Origin: OLB6 sp964493635
GTDB taxonomy: Bacteria > Bacteroidota > Ignavibacteria > Kapaibacteriales > Kapaibacteriaceae
Length of the DNA: 64,000 nucleotides
Assembly: GCA_964493635.1 (NCBI GenBank)
Contig: CAZBOW010000006.1
Coordinates: 1 to 64,000 of the forward strand
Direction: 5' to 3'
Positions 16,576 through 25,557 of this stretch are shown one piece after another; the first letter of the stretch is position 1, and every line of letters starts with the position of its first letter. The translations under genes and the position numbers were made by a program. The notes beneath the pieces were generated by a model. It worked only from the letters and a program-made list of their open reading frames with translations, had not been told where the DNA came from and searched no databases.

Positions 16576-17958
16576 CTACTCATGAGGGTAGCCTTTACCG
16601 TACCGCAGCTCGTCGCGACGGAAAATCCGATCGAAGATGCTGGCCCCGATACCAAGGTAGAATCCCTGAAATGCGGTGGGATTGCTCAGGGTGATGGGCC
16701 CGCGTCGCCGAACGATGTCCGTATCAATCGTCTCGCCGGAAACATATCCGGCGGTGATCATCAACGACAGCTGATCACTCACTGGAAGCGAAGCTTTTGC
16801 AGCCATCTGCACAAACGTGCTGGGTGCGTAGCCTACTTCCACGAATGGTTCCACGGTAAACCTCGATGCCGTTGGCTGCCAGACGTATCCAACGCGCAAT
16901 GGCAGGATACCCAGAGCAAATTCCTGCTGACCAAGGGCTACGAAGGTAGCCAGCGAGGTACCCACACTTACTCGATGATCCCACAACGGGACGGCCAGCG
17001 TGGTGTTGAATAACCGGAACATGAGTCCGGTAAGGGGCGATCCAGTGCTGGTTGCAGCTCTCGATCCAAACACCGACCCGGAAACATTGGTCGCACCAAG
17101 GAGCATTGCCTCGACCACCCCAATATTCCAGGCACTATGCTCGTGGAACTTCCATTCGGTATCCAGCTCCTCCTCACGATTCAGGAAGTCGAGCAACGAA
17201 ACTCCAACACCAGCATAGGGAAAGTTCACAAACGTTCCCTCAAGTGAGCGACCCATGGCATAGCCGGCGTAGAGGCGCATATTCAATCCACCGATGCTTC
17301 CAACATCGGCCGATGCTCCGGCATTGACGTACTGCGAGGGGAAGGCTGCCACGTGCAGTTGTGGCGTGATCGCTACGTAGGGAATGCGTGATCGAAGGTA
17401 GAACCGCTTGCGGATGCTGAGGACACCAGCGCCCACAAGAAGGTGTGAAGCGTTATTGTCGGGTCGGATTGTCTCGTAGGCCGTAATGCCCCATGTCCAG
17501 TCCGGATCATCGGTAAACCAATGCAGCTTCCATTCGCCGATGCCAAAGCGTGAGATACCACCCTTGAAGATGTCGGCTCCCTCGGCGGGATCAGCTCCAA
17601 ACAGCACGGTGGAGATCGGTGTGTACACGCCGAATAATCCGTACCCTACCGACGACCCATCCAGCGACGATCCCATTAACCCTACACTCTCGAACACGGC
17701 CAGCCGCACAAACGCCGGATAGTCCCGAGTTTCGACACTGTCGTACTGTCGGAGCCAGCGTTCCTTGGTGATGGTGGTGGAGGATGGGAAAATGATGCCG
17801 TTCTCACGGTCGCCGGGCTGATTGCGAACCTGCTCCACGGTAGTGCTGTCGGCAATCGTTATGGTGAAGCGATCCTGCTCGGTGCGAGTGACCACCCCGC
17901 AGCCGGTGAGAAAGACTACCATTGCCGAACCAATCAGCCAGCGCAACACGGTGATCAT
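16576..17958 (-). CDS. outer-membrane lipoprotein, beta-barrel-like, unknown function
   Basis: 460 residues. The N-terminus MITVLRWLIGSAMVVFLTGC is a lipoprotein signal with lipobox LTGC. The mature part contains many short alternating amphipathic strands ending in aromatics (YGLFGVYTPISTVLF, GEWKLHWFTDDPDWTW, FYLRSRIPYVAITPQL, GYVWQPTASRFTVEPFVEVGY). These suggest a surface-exposed or barrel-like outer-membrane fold. I recognise no named family. It overlaps the fumarylacetoacetase-fold gene by ATGA (17958-17955) and is followed by another lipoprotein across the gap. An envelope role is inferred from the signal and from PBP1A and OmpA genes in the same operon. Confidence 0.75.
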   Translation of the reverse strand: MITVLRWLIGSAMVVFLTGCGVVTRTEQDRFTITIADSTTVEQVRNQPGDRENGIIFPSSTTITKERWLRQYDSVETRDYPAFVRLAVFESVGLMGSSLDGSSVGYGLFGVYTPISTVLFGADPAEGADIFKGGISRFGIGEWKLHWFTDDPDWTWGITAYETIRPDNNASHLLVGAGVLSIRKRFYLRSRIPYVAITPQLHVAAFPSQYVNAGASADVGSIGGLNMRLYAGYAMGRSLEGTFVNFPYAGVGVSLLDFLNREEELDTEWKFHEHSAWNIGVVEAMLLGATNVSGSVFGSRAATSTGSPLTGLMFRLFNTTLAVPLWDHRVSVGTSLATFVALGQQEFALGILPLRVGYVWQPTASRFTVEPFVEVGYAPSTFVQMAAKASLPVSDQLSLMITAGYVSGETIDTDIVRRRGPITLSNPTAFQGFYLGIGASIFDRIFRRDELRYGKGYPHE

Positions 17959-18578
17959 ACGAAACGGACCTCAAGTGAGCAGAGGTCATCAAGGGTGGCT
18001 GCTGCCGTATCACCGCTGCACACGGCTGCAACACCGGAAGGGGTGCCGGTAAAAATGGCATCTCCTGGCTGGAGGTCGAAGATGCTGTCAACGTAGGTTA
18101 CCAGTTCGGCAATCGATCGCTCCATGAGTACTGTGGAGCCGTGCTGTCGCACGTGTCCGTTGATCTGCAACGTGAGCTGCCATGGACCGCCTCCTGCCTG
18201 ATTCCACGGCACAATCGGACTCACGGGAGCGGAGCCCTTCCACGACTTGGCCGTGGCCCACGGTAGTCCCTTTGCCTTGGCTGCCGATTGCACGTCGCGT
18301 GCGGTGAGGTCCAGACCAACACCAATGCCGGCAATACCATGCTCTCCCATGACCACCACCATCTCGACTTCGTGATGGACGTCGCTTGAGAACGTGGGTA
18401 GGGTAATCACCGACCCCGAAGGCCGATAGGCGGACGGAGGCTTGAGGAAGACGATCGGATCTGTTGGAATCGAGGCTCCCATTTCCGCGGCATGGTCGGC
18501 ATAGTTTCGTCCGATACAGTAGAGCGTACCAACGGGTAGCTCACGAACGTCGGTGGTTGTGAACGTCCAATACTTCAT
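17955..18578 (-). CDS. fumarylacetoacetate hydrolase-family protein (FAHD1-like)
   Basis: 207 residues, the size of short FAH-fold enzymes. Motifs: LYCIGRNYADHAAEMG, VFLKPPSAY, the metal-binding HHEVEMVVVMG with its ExE pair, GVGLDLTARDVQ, and DAIFTGTPSGVA near the C-terminus. Family members are Mg-dependent C-C hydrolases or decarboxylases acting on acylpyruvates, oxaloacetate or ring-cleavage products. The exact substrate cannot be read. It sits between PBP1A (5 bases upstream) and the lipoprotein gene (ATGA overlap), so expression is coupled to envelope genes. With kmo in the same operon, a role in aromatic amino-acid breakdown is possible but unproven. Confidence 0.87.
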   Translation of the reverse strand: MKYWTFTTTDVRELPVGTLYCIGRNYADHAAEMGASIPTDPIVFLKPPSAYRPSGSVITLPTFSSDVHHEVEMVVVMGEHGIAGIGVGLDLTARDVQSAAKAKGLPWATAKSWKGSAPVSPIVPWNQAGGGPWQLTLQINGHVRQHGSTVLMERSIAELVTYVDSIFDLQPGDAIFTGTPSGVAAVCSGDTAAATLDDLCSLEVRFV

Positions 18579-18583
18579 CGTGG

Positions 18584-20725
18584 TTACAGGGTGTCCGTCA
18601 TGGTAGAATCGAGTACTTCGTCAGCAGGGGGATTGGCGATGGCCTCGGGCGTGATGATGTCCAGGCTATCGCCCGATACGTCAAACTGGGAGGCCGTGTA
18701 GGGTACCGTGACATCGCTGTATACCTTGCCCATCAGCTTTCCAAAGATGGGTGCGGCGGCTCGTCCACCTTGGCCGTAGTCGCCGGTAAACGTTACGCGG
18801 CGGTCATCAAACCCCGTCCAGATGCCACATACCAGCTGTGGAGTGAACCCTACAAACCACGCATCGGCAAAGTCGTTTGTTGTTCCGGTCTTTCCAGCAG
18901 CCGGCCCTTTGTAGAACTGCCGCACACGGGAGCCGGTACCACCATCCACAACGCCCTGCATCATCGAGACCATGTTGTTGGCAACCGGTACGCCCATGGC
19001 ATCCTTCACATCATGGGGCAGGCGTGCCTGATACAGCACGTTACCCATGCGATCCTCGATCCGTGTGATGTAGGCAGGAGGAATGGCCACACCTTGCGTG
19101 ACAAATGGGATGTAGGCCGTGGTGAGCTCCATGGGCGATACCTCTGTAGCCCCAAGAGCAATGGCGGGTACCGCCGTTAACGACGACGTAATGCCGGCCC
19201 GTCGGCAGAGATCAATCACCTGCAGAGGCGTTGTCACGCCGGTAATCAGCCGCGCTGCCACAGAGTTGGTCGAGAACTTCAGAGCTCTGCGCAGTGTGAT
19301 GGGTCCGCCCGCTTTTGATGTGCCGCGGGGTGCCCACAGTTCGCCAGTCTCAGGAAGGATGATGCTGAACGGACCGCTCTCAATCACATCATCCGGTGTG
19401 AGGCCCTGTTCAAGGGCAGCGGCGTACACAAACGGTTTGAATGCCGATCCCGGCTGTCGACGGATCTGTGTGACGTGGTTCAGGGAGTATCTGCCAGCCC
19501 GGTCCAACTCCATTGCTCGCGGAGAGGCGCCCACCATCGCCACAATGGCGCCGGTGCGGGCATCCATTGTGACTAAGCCAACCTGGATCGTCGAAGCCAG
19601 CATTTTGACCGAGTCAATGAAGGATTGCGTCCGCAGCAGCCGGTTGCGGACTGCAGGTCGGTCGGCCTTGGCAGCCGAAACATACTGTGGGTGTTGCTGC
19701 ACGGCACGCTTCAGGATCGACTGTAGCACATCCTTGCGGGCGTGCCACGACCAATTCTGATCGAACAACGCCTGGTACTGGGTAAGGTGCTCGGCAATGG
19801 CCTGTTGAGCGTGGCGTTGAATCTTGGCATTCAGCGTTGTGTGGATCACCAGCCCGTCGCGATACAAGTCCCGGCCGTCGAGCAGGTCGTTCCACTCTCC
19901 TCGCGGCGAGAGCCGCTGCCGGATCACCTCTACAAAGTGCGGAGCAATGCCACGATTGATTGCCTCTGGTGTGAATCGGGAAAGGGGCTCGTCCTGTGCT
20001 GCGGTGCGGACATCATCGGAGATCATCTCCTCGTTGTACATCATGTCCAGAATCAGGTTGCGCCGGCCGATTCCCTCGGCATCGTTTCGATTATACCGCT
20101 CCGGGGCTTTGAATAACCCAACCAGATACGCACACTCGGCCACTGTCAGCTGGCGAGGTTGCTTACCAAAGTAGGTGTAGGCTGCCTCTCGAATGCCGTA
20201 GGCACCCTTGCCGTAGTACACCGTGTTGGCGTACATCTCAAGGATCTCATTCTTGGTGTACGTCTGTTCGATTTGAAAGGCCGTGTAGGCTTCGCGAATC
20301 TTCCGGGCAAGCGTGCGTTCACGCTTGAAGTATAGGTTCAGGGCCAGCTGTTGCGTAATGGTGGAAGCCCCCTCCTTGGCCCGCAGTGCGAAAACGTTTT
20401 TCACTGCGGCCTTGGCAATGCGTACGGCGTGGACACCCCAGTGATCGTAGAAGGCACGATCCTCGGTAGCAATCAAGGCTTGAATGAAGGGGCGCGGAAT
20501 AGAATCGTAGGGGAGGTAGGTGCGTCGTGTGGTTGCGAAGTACTCCAGCACCTCGCCATCGGCACTCATTACCTGGGTTGCCAGCTCCTGACGCGGATTC
20601 TCGAGATCGGCAACCGACGGTAGATCGCTCGATGAGACGATGACCCAGCCAATGTAGAGGAGCACCATGCTGATGGCAACAGCAACAGCAACGGCGATGC
20701 TCGTAAAGAGTGTTCGTAGGTTCAT
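18584..20725 (-). CDS. class A penicillin-binding protein (PBP1A)
   Basis: 713 residues. Residues about 7-31 are a membrane anchor. The GT51 glycosyltransferase follows, with catalytic E88 in ATEDRAFYDHWGVH and the GASTITQQLALNLYFKR motif (119-135). The transpeptidase has SxxK at S427/K430 (RRQPGSAFKPF), SxN at 485-487 (STNSVA) and KTG at 612 (GKTGTTNDFADAWFVG). It polymerises and crosslinks peptidoglycan at the cytoplasmic membrane. The C-terminal tail is short and Asp-rich. It starts 7 bases after the OmpA gene and ends 5 bases before the FAH-family gene, in the trmB-kmo operon. Length and motif order are normal for the family. Confidence 0.95.
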   Translation of the reverse strand: MNLRTLFTSIAVAVAVAISMVLLYIGWVIVSSSDLPSVADLENPRQELATQVMSADGEVLEYFATTRRTYLPYDSIPRPFIQALIATEDRAFYDHWGVHAVRIAKAAVKNVFALRAKEGASTITQQLALNLYFKRERTLARKIREAYTAFQIEQTYTKNEILEMYANTVYYGKGAYGIREAAYTYFGKQPRQLTVAECAYLVGLFKAPERYNRNDAEGIGRRNLILDMMYNEEMISDDVRTAAQDEPLSRFTPEAINRGIAPHFVEVIRQRLSPRGEWNDLLDGRDLYRDGLVIHTTLNAKIQRHAQQAIAEHLTQYQALFDQNWSWHARKDVLQSILKRAVQQHPQYVSAAKADRPAVRNRLLRTQSFIDSVKMLASTIQVGLVTMDARTGAIVAMVGASPRAMELDRAGRYSLNHVTQIRRQPGSAFKPFVYAAALEQGLTPDDVIESGPFSIILPETGELWAPRGTSKAGGPITLRRALKFSTNSVAARLITGVTTPLQVIDLCRRAGITSSLTAVPAIALGATEVSPMELTTAYIPFVTQGVAIPPAYITRIEDRMGNVLYQARLPHDVKDAMGVPVANNMVSMMQGVVDGGTGSRVRQFYKGPAAGKTGTTNDFADAWFVGFTPQLVCGIWTGFDDRRVTFTGDYGQGGRAAAPIFGKLMGKVYSDVTVPYTASQFDVSGDSLDIITPEAIANPPADEVLDSTMTDTL

Positions 20726-20732
20726 GATGCCT

Positions 20733-22086
20733 CTAGTGCAACTCTACTTTCTGCAATTCTACTCGTCTGGCCCGCTTACGCCAGCGTTCGATCGACTCGC
20801 CGGCAGCACGTGTGGGCATCTGACGCTCGCCGGCAGACCGCGCTTCGAGTAGCGCACGATCAACGCCCCGCTCCACCAACTGCTCGATCACGAACCGCAC
20901 GCGCTGTTCTCCCAGCGCGAAGTTACTCTCATCTGTATCGACGTCGTCCGTATGACCAACCAGTACTACCCGATGCAGCTGCGACGATGTTGCCCGAAGA
21001 TTCGCAGCAAGCCGATCAAGATCGTCTACCCATCGCCGACGTGTTTCCGCACCAGTGCTATCAAGGGTGAACTCGTAGGGCTGATCGAACACGGCAGAGG
21101 GGAAGTTGATACGCAGGGTATAGACCACCGGTAGAGCAAGCGGTTGAATCTGAACGACCGAGTCGGCACTGGAAGACGTTGTTACCGTGATTTCATCGAA
21201 AAACAATCCCGGTGCCTCAGCTGCTACAATCACGGTGGATGCAACCGGTACGTCAACGGTATATGCACCCGTTTCATTGGTTACGGTCTCGGCCAGCACG
21301 GTTGATGATTCGGCTTGGCGAGCCGTGACCGAAGCGCGGGCTACGGGCTGGTTGGTGACCTGATTTCGAACCGTACCGGCAATCGTCGTTGTTGTGGTGG
21401 TGGAACCTGCCCTGCGGCGTAGTGCCACATAGACGTCCATGGTGCGCTCCGATGCACGTGGCCGGTTCGATCCGAAGTACAATGCGGTATCACCAATCAT
21501 GCGGGGGAAGATCTCATCGTGTTCGGTGTTGATCCATGCACCAAGGTTGGTCACGTTGGACGATACCGGGCCGTCGGCGGTCATCCGTATTGTGGCAACA
21601 AAGAGGTCGTAGCCGCCCATTGTCTGGTGACCCGATGAGGAAAAGACAACCGTTGTATCATCCACAAACTGTGGTGAGAGCTCATCGCAGGGTGTATTGA
21701 TCACGCCTGCCAAGGGCGCGGTTTCCAACCACTGATCACCATCTCGGACTCTGCAAACAAGATCGGTCCCGCCCATACCGCCAGACCGATTTGAGCTCCA
21801 GAGCAGCAGGCGTCCATTCGGCGAGAGCGTTGGTTGCTCATCCCACGCAACACGATCGATGTTGTNNNNNNNNNNNNNNNNNNNNNNNNNNNNNNNNNNN
21901 NNNNNNNNNNNNNNNNNNNNNNNNNNNNNNNNNNNNNNNNNNNNNNNNNNNNNNNNNNNNNNNNNCAGGCTGACACAATGGTGGCGGTGGTGGTAGGGGG
22001 CATGCCGGTGCGGTTCGCTGGACGCGTGGTCCAGAGCATGACATCACGACCATTGCCATGGCAGCAATCATGTAGCGCACCTTCAT
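20733..22086 (-). CDS. OmpA-family lipoprotein with PD40 repeats (interrupted by gap)
   Basis: Two open segments on either side of the 21866-21965 gap are best read as one gene. The N-terminus (ATG 22086) is a lipoprotein signal, MKVRYMIAAMAMVVMSCSG, then a proline-rich run. After the gap the frame is open from IDRVAWDEQPTLSPNGR and WSSNRSGGMGG, a WD40-like PD40 signature, with two more PD40-like repeats (PQFVDDTTVVFSSSGHQTMG; PRMIGDTALYFGSNRP). A carboxypeptidase-regulatory-like domain follows, and a C-terminal OmpA peptidoglycan-binding domain (HRVVLVGHTDDVDTDESNFALGEQR). It resembles the PorE/Pal-type proteins that tie T9SS or the outer membrane to murein. The two halves are in different frames as drawn, which a gap of unknown size explains. 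Confidence 0.8.
21866..21965. other. assembly gap (100 N) inside the OmpA-family gene
   Basis: Exactly 100 N. The flanking coding frames differ by one base as drawn, so the true gap is not a multiple of three away from 100. TAGGGGGCA, a near match to the dispersed motif, lies just to the right (about 21993). Confidence 0.98.
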
Positions 22087-22670
22087 CGACCCGTGCCCGC
22101 TAGTGGTTCAAACACGCACGATGCCTTCAATGCGTGAGCTAGGAGTACTTGATACTGCGGATCCGAAACCTCCACTGCTCCAAGCGACGCCGTAAAGTCG
22201 TTGATGTATTGAGTGTCCAGCAACGTAAAGTTCTTTGTCCGTAGATGCTCCACCAGCCATGCAAAGGCAGCCTTGCTGGCGTTGGAACGGCGGGAGAACA
22301 TCGACTCTCCAAAGAACGCACCACCCAAGGCCACACCATACAAGCCCCCTACCAATTCCCCATGGACCCATGCCTCTACGCTATGGGCAAACCCCATGTC
22401 GTGTAGTTCCTGGTACGCAGTGATGATGTCGGGGCTGATCCAGGTCACAGGTCGATCGGCGCATGCCGCGATCACCTCTTCGAACGCCGTGTTGACGGTA
22501 ATGGTGAAGGTGTTGCGCTGCATGACCTTGCGCAGAGAGGTGGAGATCATCACGGCATCAAGGGGTATGATGGCGCGTGGATCCGGACGATGCCATAGAA
22601 TCTCACCATCCTCCTCGGCCATCGGAAAGAAGCCACGTTCATAGGCCATGAGGATCACGTCTACCGTCAT
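22083..22670 (-). CDS. aat: leucyl/phenylalanyl-tRNA--protein transferase
   Basis: 195 residues. Family signatures are clear: AYERGFFPMAEEDGEILWHRPDPRAIIPL at the start (read in parts), TWISPDIITAYQELHDMGFAH, then SVEAWVHGELVGG with LYGVALGGAFFGESMF and LLDTQYIND. The enzyme adds Leu or Phe from aminoacyl-tRNA to N-terminal Arg/Lys of proteins, creating N-degrons for ClpS/ClpAP. ATG 22670 is chosen because it overlaps the trmB stop (ATGA) and matches the family N-terminus; an ORF start at 22757 lies inside trmB. Its own stop overlaps the OmpA-lipoprotein start as ATGA. Slightly short versus the E. coli enzyme (234) but normal for compact members. Confidence 0.93.
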   Translation of the reverse strand: MTVDVILMAYERGFFPMAEEDGEILWHRPDPRAIIPLDAVMISTSLRKVMQRNTFTITVNTAFEEVIAACADRPVTWISPDIITAYQELHDMGFAHSVEAWVHGELVGGLYGVALGGAFFGESMFSRRSNASKAAFAWLVEHLRTKNFTLLDTQYINDFTASLGAVEVSDPQYQVLLAHALKASCVFEPLAGTGR

Positions 22671-23368
22671 ACCGACCGCACAGCCACATACACGGAGTAC
22701 GGAATGCCCTTGCGATCGCAAAACGCCTGCTGGTCCGTTGCAAATGGGAAGGGCCATGGCATCTCCTCCGACACGTCTCGCACCACGAAGCGTCCATGCT
22801 CTGCAATCGTACTCCGTTGATGCTCTTCAACCTCGGGAACATCGGTAGCCAGGTAGATCACGCCGCTCGGCGACAGCACGCGGTCGAGTTCGTCTAAGAG
22901 CTCCGCGGAGAACAACCGTCGTTTGTGGTGGCGTTTCTTCGGCCAGGGATCGGCAAATAGGTAGGTGATGTAGTCGATGGAGCCGGACTCAATCCACTGT
23001 AAGCCGTTGACTGCAGAATACCATACAACATGGGCATTGGGGATCTGCTCGCCGGTGATCACTCCCTGAATCCAGTCGATGAGAACCTTCCGAACCTCAA
23101 TGCCAAGGATGTTGATGTGTGGGAATGCCAGCGCATGGGCCAGTAGAAAGCCGCCGCGTCCACAGCCCAGGTCGATGACCGTGGCAGGTGCGGCGTTGCC
23201 GAACCACTCCGACCAATCAGCGGACGCGATTAGGGGTGGATACCACGACGGACGGATCAGCTGCTGCTCCAGCGGCATGTATAGCTGCGGGCTTACGTGG
23301 TGGCGAACCCTGGGAATTGGGTACCGACGGAAATCGATCACAGGAAAGCTTTTCGGCGAATTCTTCAT
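22667..23368 (-). CDS. trmB: tRNA (guanine-N7-)-methyltransferase
   Basis: 233 residues from ATG 23368. The SAM motif is VIDLGCGRGGFLLAHA, followed by the acidic loop GIEVR. The TrmB hallmark reads FADPWPKKRHHKRR, and the C-terminal catalytic loop contains ATDVPEV. It methylates G46 of tRNA with SAM. An in-frame ATG at 23374 is possible, but a TAGATTTG promoter box ends one base before it, so the start two codons in is likelier and the message would be nearly leaderless. It is the first gene of the minus-strand operon that continues to kmo and overlaps aat by four bases. Confidence 0.94.
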   Translation of the reverse strand: MKNSPKSFPVIDFRRYPIPRVRHHVSPQLYMPLEQQLIRPSWYPPLIASADWSEWFGNAAPATVIDLGCGRGGFLLAHALAFPHINILGIEVRKVLIDWIQGVITGEQIPNAHVVWYSAVNGLQWIESGSIDYITYLFADPWPKKRHHKRRLFSAELLDELDRVLSPSGVIYLATDVPEVEEHQRSTIAEHGRFVVRDVSEEMPWPFPFATDQQAFCDRKGIPYSVYVAVRSV

Positions 23369-23375
23369 GAACATG

Positions 23376-23383
23376 CAAATCTA
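23376..23383 (-). promoter_or_regulatory. putative -7 box TAGATTTG of the trmB-kmo operon
   Basis: TAGATTTG on the minus strand matches TAnnTTTG. It ends 7 bases before ATG 23368, so the transcript would start at or just before the coding region. It is divergent from the secD box 16 bases away. Confidence 0.5.
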
Positions 23384-23399
23384 CATCGTACTCCTTGCC

Positions 23400-23407
23400 T
23401 ATATTTG
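23400..23407 (+). promoter_or_regulatory. -7 box TATATTTG of the secDF-purA operon
   Basis: A perfect TAnnTTTG, identical to the octamers before rimP and tRNA-Asn. It leaves a leader of about 60 bases with AGGGAGGA (23461-23468) before the TTG start of secD. No clear -33 TTTG. Confidence 0.6.
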
Positions 23408-23472
23408 CGATCTTATGCTCACACCCCAATCGTCGTGAGCGGGGCTGTTGTGTTTGTTCCAGGGAGGAATCC

Positions 23473-25536
23473 TTGAATCGGAAGAATCTTAGTCGCTGGC
23501 TGCTGATCATCTCTCCACTGCTTGCAGTAGCCTACCTGTTATGGCCGACCTATCGGTTTTATCAACTCGATGCTGAACGCTCGGCGTTGGCTTCGGACTC
23601 TGCTGCCCTGGAGGCATGGGATGTCCAGAACGCAGAGGACTACCAGGCGGCTCGCCTAAAGCGGATCAAGTTGGGTCTTGACCTGCGCGGCGGTATGTAC
23701 GTCACGCTGGAAGTCGACGTTCTGAAGCTTATCGAAGAGTCAGCCGACAAGCTGAGCATCGACGATGACTTCCTGGCCGTGCTGGAGGAAACCCGCAAGG
23801 AGACCGACAACACCGACAAGAACGTACTGGACGTCTTCCTCGAGAAGTTCCGTGCCAAAGCCTCCACCAATAAGATGTCGCTGCTGCAGTACTTCACGGT
23901 GTCCAACCAGTTGGATCCCACCGAGGAAGCCATCGAGGAGAAGCTGCGTAAGGATGTCGACGAAGCCATCGATCAGGCGCTGCAGGTCATCAGTCAGCGT
24001 ATCAACAAGTACGATGTTTCGGAGGCGAACATTCAGAAGCAGGGGGCTCGCCGAATCCTGCTCGAGTTGCCGGACGTAAAGGACGAGAACGAGATTCGCT
24101 CGCTGTTGCAAACCACAGCTCGACTGGAGTTCCATCGTGTGACGATGGGCCGTCCGATGATCGAAACCTTCTATGCCATCGACGCTCTGCTGCGTGGAGA
24201 TGTAATCGAGGAGACGGACGTGGACACCGCGTCCGTGCCAGATGCGGCCGTGTCCGATACGGCTACCGTAGCTTCGGCTGACTCGGTGGTCACGGATTCC
24301 ACCGTAGCCGATACATCGAAGGCTGATACCACGAATCCCTACGCCGGATTGTCGGACGATGAGGCCCTCCGCCGCATCAAGAAGGACTATCCCTTCACGT
24401 ACATGATCTCGGGTGTCTTCGCACCAAATGCGCAGGCTTCGTTCCAAGCGTTCGACTTCACGCTGAAGAAAGCATCGGACTTCCCCGAAACAGGCGTGTA
24501 TCGCTTTGTTGTTGGTGAGAAGTTCGTGTCGCGATTCTTGGCCATCATGGATCGTCCAGATGTGCAGCGCCTCATGCCCGTGGATCTGAAAATCCTGGTA
24601 GGGGCAAAAGCTGAGCGTCAGCAGGGTGCTGATGCTGAAGCGGGCTTCTTTGATGTGTACGGTGTTGCTGCCGAACCGGAACTTACCGGCGACGTTGTCA
24701 CCGAAGCGTTCCCAAGCTTCGACCCCCAGAACAATCAACCCGTGGTGATCATGGACATGAACTCCGAGGGTGCCGAGCGTTGGGCGTCGATTACTGCAGC
24801 GAATATCAACAAGCAGATTGCGATCGTCCTGGACGGTCGAGTGTACTCGGCTCCGAACGTTCAGGGCAAGATTCCTGACGGCCGCTCCCAGATTACCGGT
24901 ATGGGCAATACGGAGGAAGCAAATCTGCTGGCCGTGGTCCTGAAGGCTGGTGCCCTGAAAGCACCGGTGAAGATTATCGAAGAGCGCGTTGTAGGACCGT
25001 CGTTGGGCGAGGACTCCATCAAGCGTGGTATCACCAGCTCGATCCTGTCGTTTGCTCTTGTTGTGCTCTTCATGCTGGTGTACTACATGCTGGGTGGTGG
25101 CTTGGCCGACATCGCGCTGATGATGAACGTGCTGCTGGTTGTGGCTGGCCTGGCTGGCTTCGGCGGAACGCTCACGTTGCCGGGTATTGCCGGTATCATC
25201 CTTGCCACGGCAATGGCCGTGGATGCTAACATTCTGATCTTCGAACGGATCCGCGAGGAAATGGCTATGGGCAGGCCGCTGCGTAGCGCTGTTGAACAGG
25301 GCTATGCAAAGGCATGGAGCGCCATCCTTGACTCGAACGTCACCAACATGCTTTCTGGTATCGTCCTGATCTTCTTGGGAACCGGACCAGTAAAGGGCTT
25401 TGCCGTGACGCTGATTATTGGTGTGTTGATGACACTCTTTACGGCCGTCGTTCTCACGCGGGCGATGTTCGAAATCCTGATTTCGAGCGGAGCTACGAGC
25501 ATCAATCTTGGTCAAAAGAAGACGGCTTCGGCCTAA
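23473..25536 (+). CDS. secD: protein translocase subunit SecD
   Basis: 687 residues from a TTG at 23473, preceded by AGGGAGGA. The start is placed here because it begins the first membrane segment (LLIISPLLAVAYLLW). Family motifs: LGLDLRGGMYVTLEV after TM1, SQRINKYDVSE, the P1 region, then the RND-like membrane half with TGMGNTEEANLLAVVLKAGALKAP, GVLMTLFTAVVLTR and ATAMAVDANILIFERIREE, which carries the proton-relay aspartate. With SecF it forms the proton-driven complex that assists Sec export, fitting a lineage that exports many large proteins. A Ser/Thr/Asp/Val-rich low-complexity insert sits at about residues 248-292 in the periplasmic part. Confidence 0.96.
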   Translation: MNRKNLSRWLLIISPLLAVAYLLWPTYRFYQLDAERSALASDSAALEAWDVQNAEDYQAARLKRIKLGLDLRGGMYVTLEVDVLKLIEESADKLSIDDDFLAVLEETRKETDNTDKNVLDVFLEKFRAKASTNKMSLLQYFTVSNQLDPTEEAIEEKLRKDVDEAIDQALQVISQRINKYDVSEANIQKQGARRILLELPDVKDENEIRSLLQTTARLEFHRVTMGRPMIETFYAIDALLRGDVIEETDVDTASVPDAAVSDTATVASADSVVTDSTVADTSKADTTNPYAGLSDDEALRRIKKDYPFTYMISGVFAPNAQASFQAFDFTLKKASDFPETGVYRFVVGEKFVSRFLAIMDRPDVQRLMPVDLKILVGAKAERQQGADAEAGFFDVYGVAAEPELTGDVVTEAFPSFDPQNNQPVVIMDMNSEGAERWASITAANINKQIAIVLDGRVYSAPNVQGKIPDGRSQITGMGNTEEANLLAVVLKAGALKAPVKIIEERVVGPSLGEDSIKRGITSSILSFALVVLFMLVYYMLGGGLADIALMMNVLLVVAGLAGFGGTLTLPGIAGIILATAMAVDANILIFERIREEMAMGRPLRSAVEQGYAKAWSAILDSNVTNMLSGIVLIFLGTGPVKGFAVTLIIGVLMTLFTAVVLTRAMFEILISSGATSINLGQKKTASA

Positions 25537-25557
25537 CGAGGAGAGGAAGATCCAATC

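Noticed and set aside
20733..20760. TAGAGTTG and TAGAATTG on the minus strand just before PBP1A as promoter boxes
   Set aside because: They are codons of the end of the OmpA gene, mismatch TAnnTTTG, and the genes are 7 bases apart in an operon.
23740..25515. 591-codon open frame on the minus strand opposite secD
   Set aside because: It mirrors secD codon structure, has no start signal, family motif or hydrophobic pattern; a shadow of a GC-rich gene. The same applies to long frames opposite the S41 protease (7095-8513) and infB (50895-52181).
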